64,000 bases of DNA from Paramecium tetraurelia (Eukaryota; Ciliophora; Oligohymenophorea; Peniculida; Parameciidae): the NCBI RefSeq assembly GCF_000165425.1, contig NW_001798958.1, positions 246,409 through 310,408 of the forward strand, read 5' to 3'. Under the pieces are notes generated by a model that worked only from the letters and a program-made list of their open reading frames with translations, searched no databases and was not told where the DNA came from. A program made the translations under genes and the position numbers. Below, piece by piece: positions 49,681-61,720 of this stretch. How positions within the stretch are numbered: the first letter of the stretch is position 1; each line of letters begins with the position of its first letter.

Positions 49681-50289
49681 ATGATAAATATTTAATCTAT
49701 AAATTCAAGCGAAGACTCTAATCCATTAAGCCGATCCATACATTCTTAAAGTGACAGTTCAGCTTCAATCAATTAGAGTTTGCCCAGCAATTCTAAAAGC
49801 GAGAATAATTTGGATATACGAAAATTAACTTGGGATGATTTTTAAGGAGTACCTCCAGAAGACGATCCAGCCTTAGCTCATACAAGATGGAAAATTGGAT
49901 ATAATTATTAAGTGCATCATGAAGCAGATAAAATATAAGTAATGGTGGATGTTTGGTGTAAAATTGATCCTTCTTCTTGGACCAAAGATAAAAAAATCGA
50001 TGAATTATTGCATCATTAATAAGGTTGATCATGTTTGTAAATACTAATAGGTCACTTTTATATAGGGATGATTTGTGCCTTGGAGTTCAAGAAGAGAGTG
50101 CAAGAATTCTCCTTTAGTAAAGACTACAAGCAAGAAATTTCAGAGATTTTCAATAAGACATTGTAAGAATATTTAGAGATGGAGAATAAATACAATATAG
50201 AGACTTTGAATATGTTAAATACTGCAAAATAACGATAGTGGGATATGAAGATAATGAAGTAATTGAACTCACTATCAAAATATACTTGA
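49681..50289 (+). CDS. DUF922-type putative zinc protease domain protein
   Basis: ATG 49681 starts a Ser-rich head (SEDSNPLSRSIHSQSDSSAS), followed by a domain matching DUF922, described as secreted Zn-dependent protease-like. The segments are KLTWDDFQGVPPEDDPALAH, WKIGYNYQVHHEADK and VMVDVWCKIDPSSWTKDKK. ELLHHQQGHFYIGMICALEF carries an HxxxH metal-binding-like motif (family form HEQGHFDI). A 27-nt intron (about 50025-50051) splits HHQQ/GHFYI. About 193 residues to TGA 50287. There is no signal peptide, unlike bacterial members, so it may be cytosolic. Note that the family Glu of HEQGH is Gln here (HQQGH), so catalysis is doubtful. It is convergent with the papain-like gene, 49 bp apart. Confidence 0.75.
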
Positions 50290-50338
50290 AATTTAATTGG
50301 ATTCGATTTTATCATGATATATTTTTGAATATCTTATT

Positions 50339-51259
50339 TCAAATAACTTGGTCTAATCTACTGAGAACACCGCAAGTGTTTCCGATAGCAAGCCAAATGT
50401 GCCCATTGACTCCCCAATCTGATCCCCAAGAATTTCTGATTAACCAGTTTTTCTTGGAATCATATCCAACAGCTACAGCTGCATGATTAGTTGAGGTGTT
50501 AATGCAGTTTGAAAAGATACCTCCGGTATACCCTTTCCAATTAGAGGATTGGACACTAACAGATATTGGATATTAAGCGATTGCCTCATAAGCTTAGGTT
50601 GCTGTAGTCCATGTTTTTCTTGAGTTTGCTTTGGTTGATCCTTAGGTCTTTCTACATTTTTCCTTACTTGCAACATATGGGTATTCAGATTCCAAAAAAG
50701 CACCATTTTTATTTAAATAATCGATAGCTTTTGCTGGATAGCCCCCATCACATCCATGTGAATTAGTATCACAATCAACTAAATTTTATTCAGAATATTA
50801 GAAGTGTGTTCCCTTAACAAAGATGAAAAAGGCTTCAAAAGCACCAACGGCTGAGAATGACCAGCCTGATCCACATGTACCTTAATTCTTGACTGGATTC
50901 ATTTTAGATGACCAATCAACAGATTCAGGAAGATTAATTGAATCAATAGATTCATCAATCTCAATAGGAGAAGAATCGGCTCTACCAAGGTAAATCTATT
51001 CAAATTCTTCATCTGTAAGAGTAGCGAACTGATTTATTCCTAGTGTGTAGCTGGACTGCCTACTATTTACTTCTTGATAGTAGTTGTAGTTTTATTTGAA
51101 GATTTCAAATCTGTATTCATCTTCAAATTAGCTGGTGTATCTAGTTTAATATTTTTGTTTCCATTCTTAATATAGTCTTCTTAAGGGATCTTCTTAGCCT
51201 AAGTAGCTTGTTGTTGCAAAGAGAACAGTTGTGATAAGTGCAATCAATGGCTTATACAT
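50339..51259 (-). CDS. papain-like (C1A) protein with the catalytic Cys replaced by Gly
   Basis: A cathepsin L-type precursor in a single exon of about 306 residues from ATG 51259. Signal peptide MYKPLIALITTVLFATTSYL; I29-type prodomain with YNYYQEVNSRQSSYTLGINQ then FATLTDEEF; mature start LPESVDWSSKMNPVKNQGTC. The active-site motif normally reads CGSCWAFS but here is CGSGWSFS, the codon GGC at 50864-50866. The oxyanion Gln (KNQG), GCDGGYPAKA, the catalytic His (STNHAAVAVGY) and Asn (LIRNSWGSDWG) are kept. The fold should be intact but thiol catalysis is lost, unless this is a sequence error. It could act as an inhibitor, binder or structural protein. Only one base separates GGC from TGC. 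Confidence 0.93.
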
Positions 51260-52177
51260 TAAATTAATTTACAAAATATCTTCCGATTTTTTGAGATTTT
51301 AAACATAAAATCTACTATGTATTAAATATGTTGAAAATTTGCAATCAATTCTACATTATGGAATGGTGAAAATTTGATAGTAAGCATTATTCAATTATAA
51401 GGAATTATGGATTTTCAGAAGAATAATATCATTTATCTCAACTGAGAAATTTATTGTAATATAGTTAAAGTTTTTTTAATTTGATTATGTAATTCAATAG
51501 TCATTTAGAGTTAGAATTCCAATAGGAGAAGACTTTTTTTATTTTATATTATTAATAGAATTAGACAATGCTTATAAATAGAAAAGGATGTATTGTAGCC
51601 AAACGAGGGTTATTTTGAATTTGAATATCATTAGCTTCTAAAATGGAAAATATCTAATTTTAATAATTTAATTAACTACTCATTTTTATTATAATTCTTC
51701 CAATTAAATATTCTTAATTAAATATTCTTTTATATTTTTAATTTTTACAAGCATCAGTAGGTAATTTAGTAGTTTTAGCATTTACTTATGTGATTTCAAA
51801 ATAATGATTTGAATTTTATATTTCAATATTATAATTTGTATGAATTCACTCTACATAGATATTTGCTCGAGAATACCATTTTTTATATACATTACTGAGT
51901 TTTTTATATTAATTTGCGGTGTTAAAAAAAGACATATTTATGTAAACTGAATGTTTATGATGGTATGTCAAAAGGATTCGAAATACCTAAAAATATACTT
52001 CAATTAATCATATAAAATTATTAACATTGAATGACGAATATTATAAAAGATATTTATAATGTACTCATAAAAATAAATTGCAGAAAAAAGTAAAGCTACT
52101 TTTTAAGTTAAAGCTGGAAATGCTATTATTAATGAAATACAAGACATCTGTGTATATGATTAATTAATTTAATTTTT
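51260..52177. other. AT-rich gap between divergent genes
   Basis: About 920 bp, very AT-rich, no convincing code-6 frame, no RNA gene or repeat recognised. It must hold the promoters of the papain-like and PH-kinase genes. Confidence 0.5.
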
Positions 52178-53864
52178 ATGAAATCATATTATGATTACTC
52201 TAATGTTTTATTCGAATGCATCATGGTTCGCAAACATTTCATTAGCGATGTGAAATATTATTGCTATGTTCTAAGTGATTACCTGCTTATGAGTAGGGTA
52301 AGATATGCAATTTATGTAAGAAAGCAAAGGATCCCGCTCCAAAATATGTTTTACCATTATAGTTGACAAATTAAGTCGGATGGGTTGTGGAGCGAAAAGA
52401 TAAGAAAATTCAGTTTAAAGCTTTCACGATGAAGTATATGGAGAAATACAAAGACTTTGTGGGAAACAGCAACGACTTGTAGAAGTAATAAAAATAAAAT
52501 TAAGTAGACTGAAGGAACATCTCAGAAATAAGGTTACATTCTACAAGATTGCTGATTTCTACGAAGCATAGTACAATTTAGGGAAGGGGAGTTCAGCAAA
52601 GGTTATCCAAATAAAAGAGTTAGGAAATGAATAATCGAAATTGGCAGCAAAAGCGATAGATAAAAGTTACCTTTAGAAGAGTGAGTCTGGCATGTAAGCC
52701 TTTTTAAATGAGGTCAACATCTTGAGCCATCTTAGTAAGTAAAATTATTGTGCTCCCTTTATCAAATTGCACGAAACATATGAAGGGGATCACACATTCT
52801 ATCTCATTTTGGATTTGATGCAGGGCAGAACTCTTGCAGATGAATTGGATATCTTAAAGGTAAAAGAATAACAAACTATTAGCAAAGAAAGGAGATGTTT
52901 CCTATGAAATTAGTCAAAGTTATTATGAAACAATTGCTATAAGGTGTTAAGATACTTCACGATAATAATATAATTCACAGAGATTTGAAGCCGGATAACA
53001 TCATGTTTCGAGAATTAGATTCCTATGAAACTCTCACCATCGTAGATTTCGGATTATCGACCTTCACTGATGTTACTAAATATTAATTTCCAAAATGTGG
53101 TACTCCTGGATATGTGGCACCTGAGATTTTGAATTTGGTTGATAGAGATTCGAAATATGATAAAGTCTGTGATATCTTTAGTTGCGGTTGTATCTTTTAT
53201 AAGTTACTATTTGGCCATAGTTTGTTTATGGGTAATACTTTCAATGAAGTATTGGGACAAAACAAGAAGTGTAATTACACTCTTGATGGACCTGAAATGA
53301 CTTCTATTCCTTTTGAAGCCTAAGAGCTACTCAAGAGGATGCTGGCAAAGAACCCTTCTGAAAGAATAACAACTCATTAGGCTTTGGAATCTGACTTTTT
53401 TAACAAACCCTCATCTCCTCTGCAATCAAAAAGTATATTACTATATTTAATTAGAACTCAAAGCATTTAATGTACCTAATATCAGTAGTAGGAATATTTT
53501 CCAACCTACATTAGATGGATTATTATCTGAAGCTGAATCTCCATTTTAGAGAATAGGTTAGAAATGTAAAAATTAATTCGATTTTGATGTTGACATTTAA
53601 GAAAATAAATGTTCTTCAATTTAAATTAGATAATTACCATCTGTGAAAAAGCCCACTTGTGTAAGATTGGAGGATTCGACAATTGGTAGTTTCTATGCAA
53701 AAGATCCATTAAGTAGTTTCAAGAAACTCAAAGGAAGTATGTGAATATGTCTATCATAAGCATCTCAAAAACAATTGAATGAGACTAAAGAAATCAAGGT
53801 TAATCAATTCGATGTTGATTAAATGCAAAGAATCTCATTATTTAACAGAAATGAAGATTATTGA
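52178..53864 (+). CDS. PH-domain Ser/Thr protein kinase
   Basis: From ATG 52178 an N-terminal region reads as a pleckstrin-homology-like fold (MVRKHFISDVKYYCYVLSDY, then after a 23-nt intron ... NQVGWVVERKDKKIQFKAF). The kinase domain follows: YNLGKGSSAKVIQIKELGNE (glycine loop), AAKAIDKSYL (Lys of subdomain II), IIHRDLKPDNIMF (catalytic loop), IVDFGLSTFTD (DFG), CGTPGYVAPEI (APE) and CDIFSCGCIFYKLLFG. The C-terminal tail of about 130 residues is polar. Introns of 22-24 nt occur near 52289, 52487, 52860, 53431 and 53738; the last removes an early TGA and extends the tail to TGA 53862-53864. All catalytic residues are present. CAMK-like by sequence; a PH-kinase pairing suggests phosphoinositide-directed signalling, which is inference. 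Confidence 0.88.
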
Positions 53865-53968
53865 TATTGCTTCTATTACTTAATATCAATTTAACATTTA
53901 TGAGTTATGTTTCTTATTCTCTTCTTCCAATTTTTAAGTTAATAATTATAAATATTACACTTGCGAAA

Positions 53969-56900
53969 ATGAACAGGTAACTTACACCAGATGGTACAAA
54001 ATCAACGATGAGAAGTACTATTTTACCAAAGATTGTCAATAAATCATCAAAATTAGAATAGCAATAGAGTATTTACCAAAGTGTGGACGCAGAGAAGTTC
54101 TAAAAGAGAACAAAAAATTTTGATTTTTCTAACTTATAGAGAACAATTCAAACCAGCTATTCAAAAAGCAGATAGAAACAAAGGACGATCCTCTAACCTT
54201 TATCTAATACGATTAATAATCGAATCTAGACTAAGTAACAGCTAAATAGGATAATAAATTCATTGATCAGAATAATGTAAAATGATGCTGAATTTATGAA
54301 TTCATGTAAACATTTACATGTGAATTCCTAAAAGTTATCGTAGTTATTACTTATGCTTACTCCACTTAATTTCGAGACTGAAGGATTCTTCACAATTCAT
54401 CGTAAGTTGAAATAGTAATAACAATAACACTCTTATTTTATTGAAATAGATAGAATGTTTTTTGCAGTTTCTAAACTCAACATTCCTGTGCCACTGTAGC
54501 ATTTGATGTAGTTATCTCAATATAGTGATTGTCTTTATTAAGATAACTCATTTGGAATGGTTGTGAACTACTAATAAATGTTATCAATCTTAAAGTAAGC
54601 ATATCAAGTACATAAAAATATGTAATCTTAATAAGAATTGAGTACAACTACGGCAAGTGATGATGAGGAAAGATTGTCACCATCAGCTAGAAGTATGTGT
54701 ATATACATAGCATACTAGTTGTTTAGAGATTATTGTCTCGTAATACTGCGAGAAAAGTTCAGTTTAAATAGAAACGATTGGGTTACATCAATGATTAGAA
54801 TATGGTGGCTTATTATGATTCCTTCACTGATTTGAAAAAGAAACTGGAGAGAGACTGGAATGCAAAGAACTATATTTTTGGGTGTATCAGATTTGGGTAC
54901 ATTGATCTAATTAAATATCCACAATACGTCGATCATTAAACAAAGAAGGAACTCAAAATATTTGGGCAATAGAGGTCAAAACTACCAATATCTATGCAAG
55001 TTGTATATAAGCATAAATCTCAAGCAATGAATCAAGAGAAAGCATTGAACAAATTGAATCTGTACCAACCCAAGAATATCTATTATGAATCTTACACCAA
55101 AGACCCTGATTTCATCTCTAAAGTTTAATATTTAAATGTAATCACTTCCAATTATTGATTAGGTATATAGTTTATCTAACAAGTTTAATTCTATTTACAC
55201 TTATAAAAATGATTAGATAACCGATTATAATATTATGAATTTGGACAATATCTGCATCAAGAGTTTATTCACAGAATAGACAGAATACATCACAAAGGAT
55301 TGCGCCTTTGATGATTAATAAGGGGGTTTTCATATTAAAAAGAGGGAATACCGTCCTCTTGATCTAGAATAAGCAGATTCATCAGGGTCTGAGCCTGATC
55401 TAGATGTTTATGATCCCCTTTATGTGAAGAGCATACAATCATATCCACAGTACTTAATTGAAACTTAGATTTAATTCACATTCCCATTGCTCTACAGATT
55501 CTATTACAATAAGATGTTTACTAATGCAAAGGTCACTCGAGATAATTACACAGAGTAATAATGTATATCAATTATTTAGATTGGTGGATCAATGCAAGAT
55601 AAAACCTGAATAATAATTCAAGGAGAAATTTGTGAATGTCCCTAGTCCAGATAATTGCAATTATCAAAGACACAAATATAAGTAACCAGAGGTTGTAGAT
55701 TTAACTGATGAAAGTGACAATGAAATTTATGAACAACCTCTTGAAGCCTTAGATAAATAAGATCTTTCACTTAGTTTCAAAGTGCAACCTCTAATTAAAG
55801 AAGAAGATTAAAGAGAACATACTCAATATCTAAAGAGTCAATCATCCATCATTATTCAGGATGAATAGAAAGTGAATGATAAAATTCAATTTGCTCACAA
55901 TATTGCTAGACCATTCATTTGTTTATAATGTATTTTACTTATTAAATTAGACATCAGATTCTTATGCACTCTTATTGTAGTTAAGATTCCCATTATAAAT
56001 TCACATGTAGATAATTCCTTCAATAGTTGAAAGAGAATTGCCCTTGAAAGAAGTGAATATTGAAGCAAGTACCATCATCATTGATAATACTCTAACTATT
56101 GATTAAGGAATCAAAGACTTGGAATCATACCCGATAATCGATATAGACTCTGATGAGGAACCAAGTTTTGATGAAATGCCCCTTGAAATTGATCTACCTG
56201 AATAAGTAGAATAATAGACAATTGAATAAAAGAATGAAGATGATGAGGAAATAACAATTGACAAAGTTACTGAATATGTAGATTTGGAAATCAAAGATAG
56301 TCTGACCATTGAAGTGAAAAATGATTATGTAAGTAGGCTAGAGATTGATGGATATCCTATATACTTTTATTTGGATGAACATCTAAGGAAAACAGAACCA
56401 ACCATACACAAAGTCACTATGGAAGGTAAAGAAATTTAATCTGTTCAAATAAGTTGTGAATAGAAAGGATCTAAAATTTATATGAAATTATTTGCAATCA
56501 AGGCTTTATGCGATTAGAGATTGGAAAGCAATATTGAGAAAAAATAAAATTATGAAGAAGAAGACAAACAAGTTAATATATATGAACCTATAACACTACC
56601 TGAATAATGGAATCAAGGTTAATTTGTCATCAATTTGTATTACTTGCAAAGAGAGGATGTGAATTAGAATGTTGAATGGCTCAAAAATGTTCTTATTACT
56701 TATTTTCCTTAAATTATTATTGTGGAAGATTATAGTGAATCTTTTGAAGCATATATATATGGTGTTGGTCCTAAGGATTTTAGAGATGCAAATGGAAGAA
56801 CTTTGCTTTTTAGAAAAGACATTGAGGATTGGTAAATATATTATTGTTATTTCAGGACTCAATTTAACCAGGAATTTCAATTTAAGACTCTCCTAATCTA

Positions 56901-57117
56901 TGATACAATCTGTTACTTAATTAGTCTCTATGGTTCAATTGATTAATTGAGCTTTGTTTAGAATAAGTATATTTCAGAAAATCACTCAAAACATACAAAA
57001 TCGAAATTTGAAAAACTGCATTTACATCCATACAAATACGTTGAGAATGTAGAAAGGGAACGAATCAGACCAACCACTGGTTATAGCAAAGTTGGACAAA
57101 GAAGATAAAATTATTGA
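53969..57117 (+). CDS. large hypothetical protein
   Basis: A long gene of about 980 residues from ATG 53969 (MNRQLTPDGTKSTMRSTILP) to TGA 57115. At least six introns of 22-28 nt are needed, near 54694, 55131, 55539, 55930, 56837 and possibly others, and all join in one frame. One of 22 nt at about 55539-55560 solves what first looks like a frameshift. The N-terminus is basic and disordered. The middle has structured segments (RDWNAKNYIFGCIRFGYIDL, FTFPLLYRFYYNKMFTNAK), then acidic stretches (VVDLTDESDNEIYEQP, DIDSDEEPSFDEMPLEIDLP). The C-terminal part (VINLYYLQREDVNQNVEWLK, IYGVGPKDFRDANGR) looks folded. I recognise no family. It may be a ciliate-specific protein. Confidence 0.72.
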
Positions 57118-57239
57118 TATTATAAATATATCTATAAAAATCCAATCATAAACTTCATTCTTTAAATTCATTTATTTTTGTTTTTTCTATTAAGAATCAA
57201 TTTAATAGGATATTTAATCTAAAATTATATATTTCGAAT

Positions 57240-58629
57240 ATGTTCAATTATTTAGACTAACTTATTTTCAAAATTCAAGTTGCTCTTATCTGCAGAAAAT
57301 GAACAAGATTTCAAAAATGATTTATTTGGTTTACTCAAGAATTTCATAGGATTGATTTTAATGAATAAAATAAAAAAATAACTTTTATACACTAATAATA
57401 TTTAAACAATAGATAGGCTATTGAGATTCAATATCAATGAGTCAATTGCGATAAAGCATTTATCAAACTTAAGTCTAGCTACTAAATATACCCTTCTCAA
57501 AAAGGGCTCTGTAGAATTGCAATAATTAATATTGATGGACGTATCAAATACATCGCTTCCCTAAAATTATACCATAGGATAGTTATTCACAAAATTATTC
57601 AAAAATATTTTAAGTTTTGGAATAAAACCTGATCAACCATAATACAAGGCCAATTTATTAGAACATTTAAGTTTATAATAAAAAATAAAATTATTTTGCA
57701 AAAATCACCATAAATATTTTAATGATAATATCAGAGATCAGATTCTTGAAGATATTGAAAATTCAACACCAATTAAAGTATAAACTAGATATTTATTAAA
57801 ATGGCTTTATTTATAGGATGACACTACTTATCAATAATATCATCCCCTTATTATTAATATTGTATTGAATTAACAGAATGGAGAATTAAACTATTAATCC
57901 CACAAGTACATCAGTTTATTATATAAAAAACTCTTACAATCTTAATCTGAAAATGTGAAATTATTTTTGAAAGTCTATAGGGATCTAGCCTAGGAATTTA
58001 TGATGTCCTAGAATTCAAGAAATAGAATCTTACTTAAGCTATAACTTAATAAACAATTAGAATTAAATTATCCACTAAATCAAATTGAATAGGATTGTTA
58101 AAAGTATTAAGATTTGGAGAATTTAGATCATATTAAGTTCTATCTTAAATATTAAGGGAATTTAGAATGGCTATTAAAATAAATCATAACTAAGAAGGTC
58201 ATTAACCATAATCATAAAACTGAAGTCTTGGAACTGGTCAATCATATTATTAAAACCAATTTATGTGAATAATATTATTCATAGTTGTTTGATTAGATTA
58301 TGGATGCATTTGAGCCTGAAGAAGTATTTTATCATGAACTTTACTAAATCTTTCACTTTTTATTAATTGTGAAAGATTATCCTGAAATGATTTTAGTACA
58401 GTTATTTAGGATCTTTGCAGACAAACATATGCTCTTCGATCCTCAAGAATTCTCTGCCATTGTATTATTAGTTAATCAGTTTTAAGAGGTTAATATATAG
58501 GATCAACATTAAACATATTAAATTTCAATCTACGATGAATTACGAGACTATTATCTTAAAAATTCATTATCGATGACCAAGGAAGTCCACTAAATTTTTA
58601 TTAGACAGACAACTAATAAATTGGGTTGA
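57240..58629 (+). CDS. hypothetical helical-repeat-like protein
   Basis: One open frame of more than 440 residues ends at TGA 58627-58629. The chain is all-helical in character, with repeated Leu/Lys/Gln patterns (FTKLFKNILSFGIKPDQPQY, YQGNLEWLLKQIITKKVINH, FEPEEVFYHELYQIFHFLLI), like armadillo/HEAT-type solenoids, but no signature is clear. The 5' end is not settled. ATG 57240 (MFNYLDQLIFKIQVA) is one frame off from the main frame, which reads LLLSAENEQDFKNDLFGLLK; the first in-frame Met is near 57360. Either an unseen 5' intron or a one-base change links them. No family is recognised. Confidence 0.65.
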
Positions 58630-58731
58630 TGATAAATAATTCAAAGTTTTATAACATTCATTCTAATCTATACCGTCATACTAAATTTAAAAATATCATA
58701 AATTAATTATTTTAATTATACATAAATTTAT

Positions 58732-59382
58732 ATGGACCCAGAGGCTCAAATGGATCTCAAGACTGAGACACCAGTGATTAGAGGAAATGATGATTTATCT
58801 GTGTATCTGCAGACCATCTACCACCTAAACTTAAATGATTTCAAGGAATCACTTTATCAAATGAAATTACTATTGATTAATCAAAGATAAGCGTAATTTG
58901 ATTTAAAATATTCACAGATTCTAGGCCCTATAATGGAATTATGGTAATATGTAATAATACATACATTAGAAATATAACTGAAATAGCCCAACAATATTTC
59001 ATTTCTATTACTAATTGTAATTCTGTAGTTGTTAGTCGTATTTATTTATTCTATATTATACTTAAAACATGCTTTTATTATTGCAATATTAAAACATCTA
59101 ATAATTAATAGTTTTTATGGATATTCGATAGTTATTTTGTTAAAGAGATTTATACCTGACCAACACTTTCATTTAATATTTGTTGTTGAAGCATTCCTGT
59201 ATTCACTATTTTTATTCACAATTTACAACTATTTATGTTTAGTAACAACTTTAATTAATCAATAGTTTATAGTCAACTTACTAATTGTCAGCCCATTAGA
59301 AGTAAATAACATGCTAAACCTATTTGCAAATTACTAATTTTATTACACTATTTTTAAACAAATTTCAAGTAAGAACTACTGA
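58732..59382 (+). CDS. multispan membrane protein, possibly YIP1 family
   Basis: A single open frame of 216 residues from ATG 58732 to TGA 59380. A polar N-terminal half (MDPEAQMDLKTETPVIRGND, LKYSQILGPIMELWQYVII) is followed by about four hydrophobic helices (FLLLIVILQLLVVFIYSILY, FHLIFVVEAFLYSLFLFTIY). The order 'ILGPIMELW' then hydrophobic helix and 'FYGYSIVILLKRFIPD' recalls YIP1-domain proteins (YGPFW... and GYS motifs), which act in ER-Golgi membrane traffic with Rab GTPases. The match is loose and from memory; other small multispan families are possible. The gene itself is secure. Confidence 0.6.
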
Positions 59383-59805
59383 AAGTATACTAATAGGTAT
59401 CAATAAAATGAAGCAGCCTGAATATTTGTTAATTCCGATTGGATTTTAAGTGATAGTCTTTTTTGGACTCTGTCTGATACGTATTGATTATTTCAATATT
59501 CTGGTTGACATATTGTTATGATATAAATATATTTATTTAATGATGCATTTTATAATTAGAATTGATTTCATGCATCCATAATAATAAATGTCTCACTAAA
59601 ATTGTTATAATTTAATCAATTTGTAACTAAAATATGTTATTTCTCAGTAGTAATTAAATTTATTAATTGATACTTACCTCATTTACTAATTATTTTTTAA
59701 CTTGTTGAATCAATTATATTATATAATAAATAAATGTGATATCAATAATAAGTATGAATCAAAATTAATATTATTTTGTTTAATATTCAAAATAAAATAC
59801 TAATA
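59383..59805. other. intergenic, nothing recognised
   Basis: AT-rich gap of about 420 bp between two co-directional genes, without coding frame or repeat. Confidence 0.5.
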
Positions 59806-61424
59806 ATGGAAAAAATAGAAAATGGTAAAGGTTTAACCAACTTTAGTTCTTTATTTTGTCTCAAAAAATTAAAAGTAAGAACCCAAGTTTTGATAATTCA
59901 AGTGATAATTCAATTTTTAATAGGAACTTTATTAACATTGATAAGTTACTTAGCTTATTAGTACATTATAGACATGTACTCAAATATCTCCCTGGAATTC
60001 TATGTTCTTTAATATTATAAAAAAACAGATATGATTACTAATTTATAAGTAAGAAGTTCTCAAGAAGTATTATTCAGAAGTTAAACTCATCTATTAAAGT
60101 CTGATTTCTTATATCAATTCATCTAAAGTGTAGAATTGTAATACATACAACAGCCATTGAACTGTCTCAATTATGATAATAAATTGGACAAGTATCAATA
60201 TGAATAAACATTTTGCTACGGCTTTTTTGGAGACTAAGCGTATTCACTTACCAATAAAGATTTTTTGGCACTGAATTATTCCTCCTTTTTAACCCAAGTT
60301 TTACCTATAATGGATATGGATTTGGATTTGCTATTTTCAACAGTTGGTGATTAAATGTACTTTTCTATTTGGCCTGGTGATCCCTTTCCTAATTATAAGC
60401 CTCATAGAAGAATATGGTATACAAACCATCTGAAGTAGATAGAATAATAAAATTATAATTTGACTTACTTTAGTGATCCTTATATTTTATGGACTTGGTT
60501 TCTGTTTATGGTGACTTAAACAAGGAATATGACGAATTTAAATGGAGGATTGGATGGTGTATTTGGAAGTGACTTAAACTTTAGTCTATTTCACACTTTA
60601 TCATTGAAGTAAGAGAATGTTACATTTTCTATAATTGATTCAAAAGGACAATTTCTTTTGAGTTAATTTAATATAAGTGAAGACAAGTACATTTATGATA
60701 CTGATATATCAGGATATACAATGGAGGATTTTGAGCAAATTAATAATTCATTGTATTAAAAGCCATTTATTAATAATTGTTCTAAGATTGATCAATTATT
60801 GAATAATGAAAAACTTTGTAGGTATAATTCAGTAACTAAATCTGAAGAATTGATAGTAGCAAAGATCTTGTACCCAACCGATTTGATATTGCTGATGTAA
60901 GAGATTTCAAATCTTATGGTTTTAGTTAAGTGGATCTTCTTGAAAAGGAGAAGGAATTACTGAATCAACTTACTCAAATCAAAAATGATTTTGAAGATTT
61001 CTTTAGAGAGTATATCATAATTGGAATTTCAACAGCATTATTTTCAATCATTTTGAGTTCAATTATTATATATGTGACATTGAGTCCAATCACAAATCTA
61101 ATCCTATATACTAGTTAATAGATTACAAAGGAATTCGATCTTATGCAACAGTAAATCAACTAAAAGATACATCTCAAAAAAAGCAAATACTCCTTAAAGA
61201 CTATACAAGAATTGCATTAGGCTTTTAGAAAGATGAATATCAAGTTGTTTAACCACAAGGAAGGCAGAAAAAACAACACATGCACAGAACTTGAATAAAT
61301 TCAGTTTCCTCTGAAACCTTTAGAGACATTGCCATTTGAATCCTCCAATATTCAGGTAAAGCGTCAAAGTAAATTAGAATTACAACTTTTAGGAAGACGA
61401 TTTATAAGTGTTTTATCCATTTGA
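59806..61424 (+). CDS. double-Cache receptor-like membrane protein, second copy
   Basis: Starts at ATG 59806 (MEKIENGKGLTNFSSLFCLK). The first transmembrane helix is VIIQFLIGTLLTLISYLAYQ. A long extracellular region contains PHRRIWYTNHLKQIEQQNYN and YFSDPYILWTWFLFM, which align with the corresponding Cache motifs of the gene at 32981-34468. A 32-nt intron (about 60869-60900) joins the sensor to a juxtamembrane helix (LEKEKELLNQLTQIKNDFED). The second transmembrane helix (IGISTALFSIILSSIIIYVT) is followed by a HAMP-like segment (LSPITNLILYTSQQ) and a basic tail of about 100 residues. No output enzyme is attached before TGA 61422-61424. About 530 residues; intact when the intron is removed. A ligand sensor role is inferred from the fold. 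Confidence 0.8.
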
Positions 61425-61720
61425 ATTCTTGAAACTTCATTAAAAAAGAAAAAGACATTGGTACAATTATGTTTCAATTTGAATAACAAATTCAGTTAAA
61501 TAAATTTTGATATTCTCTTTTGTTATAAATCAATATTATAATTCAATCTTTCTTGTAGCATCATTAACATTATTGAGACAGTTGTGAGCATTAATTTGGA
61601 ATTCAAAAGATTGCACTATCTTCTTTGAACTCAGAGATTGATATCTTTATAAGATAAATAAAATATATTCTGTTTAACTATAATAAAATATATAAAATAA
61701 ACAGAAATATTCAAATTTGA

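Noticed and set aside
60865-60905. Frameshift in the second Cache gene
   Set aside because: A 32-nt intron with GT..AG ends restores one frame, so no lesion is needed.
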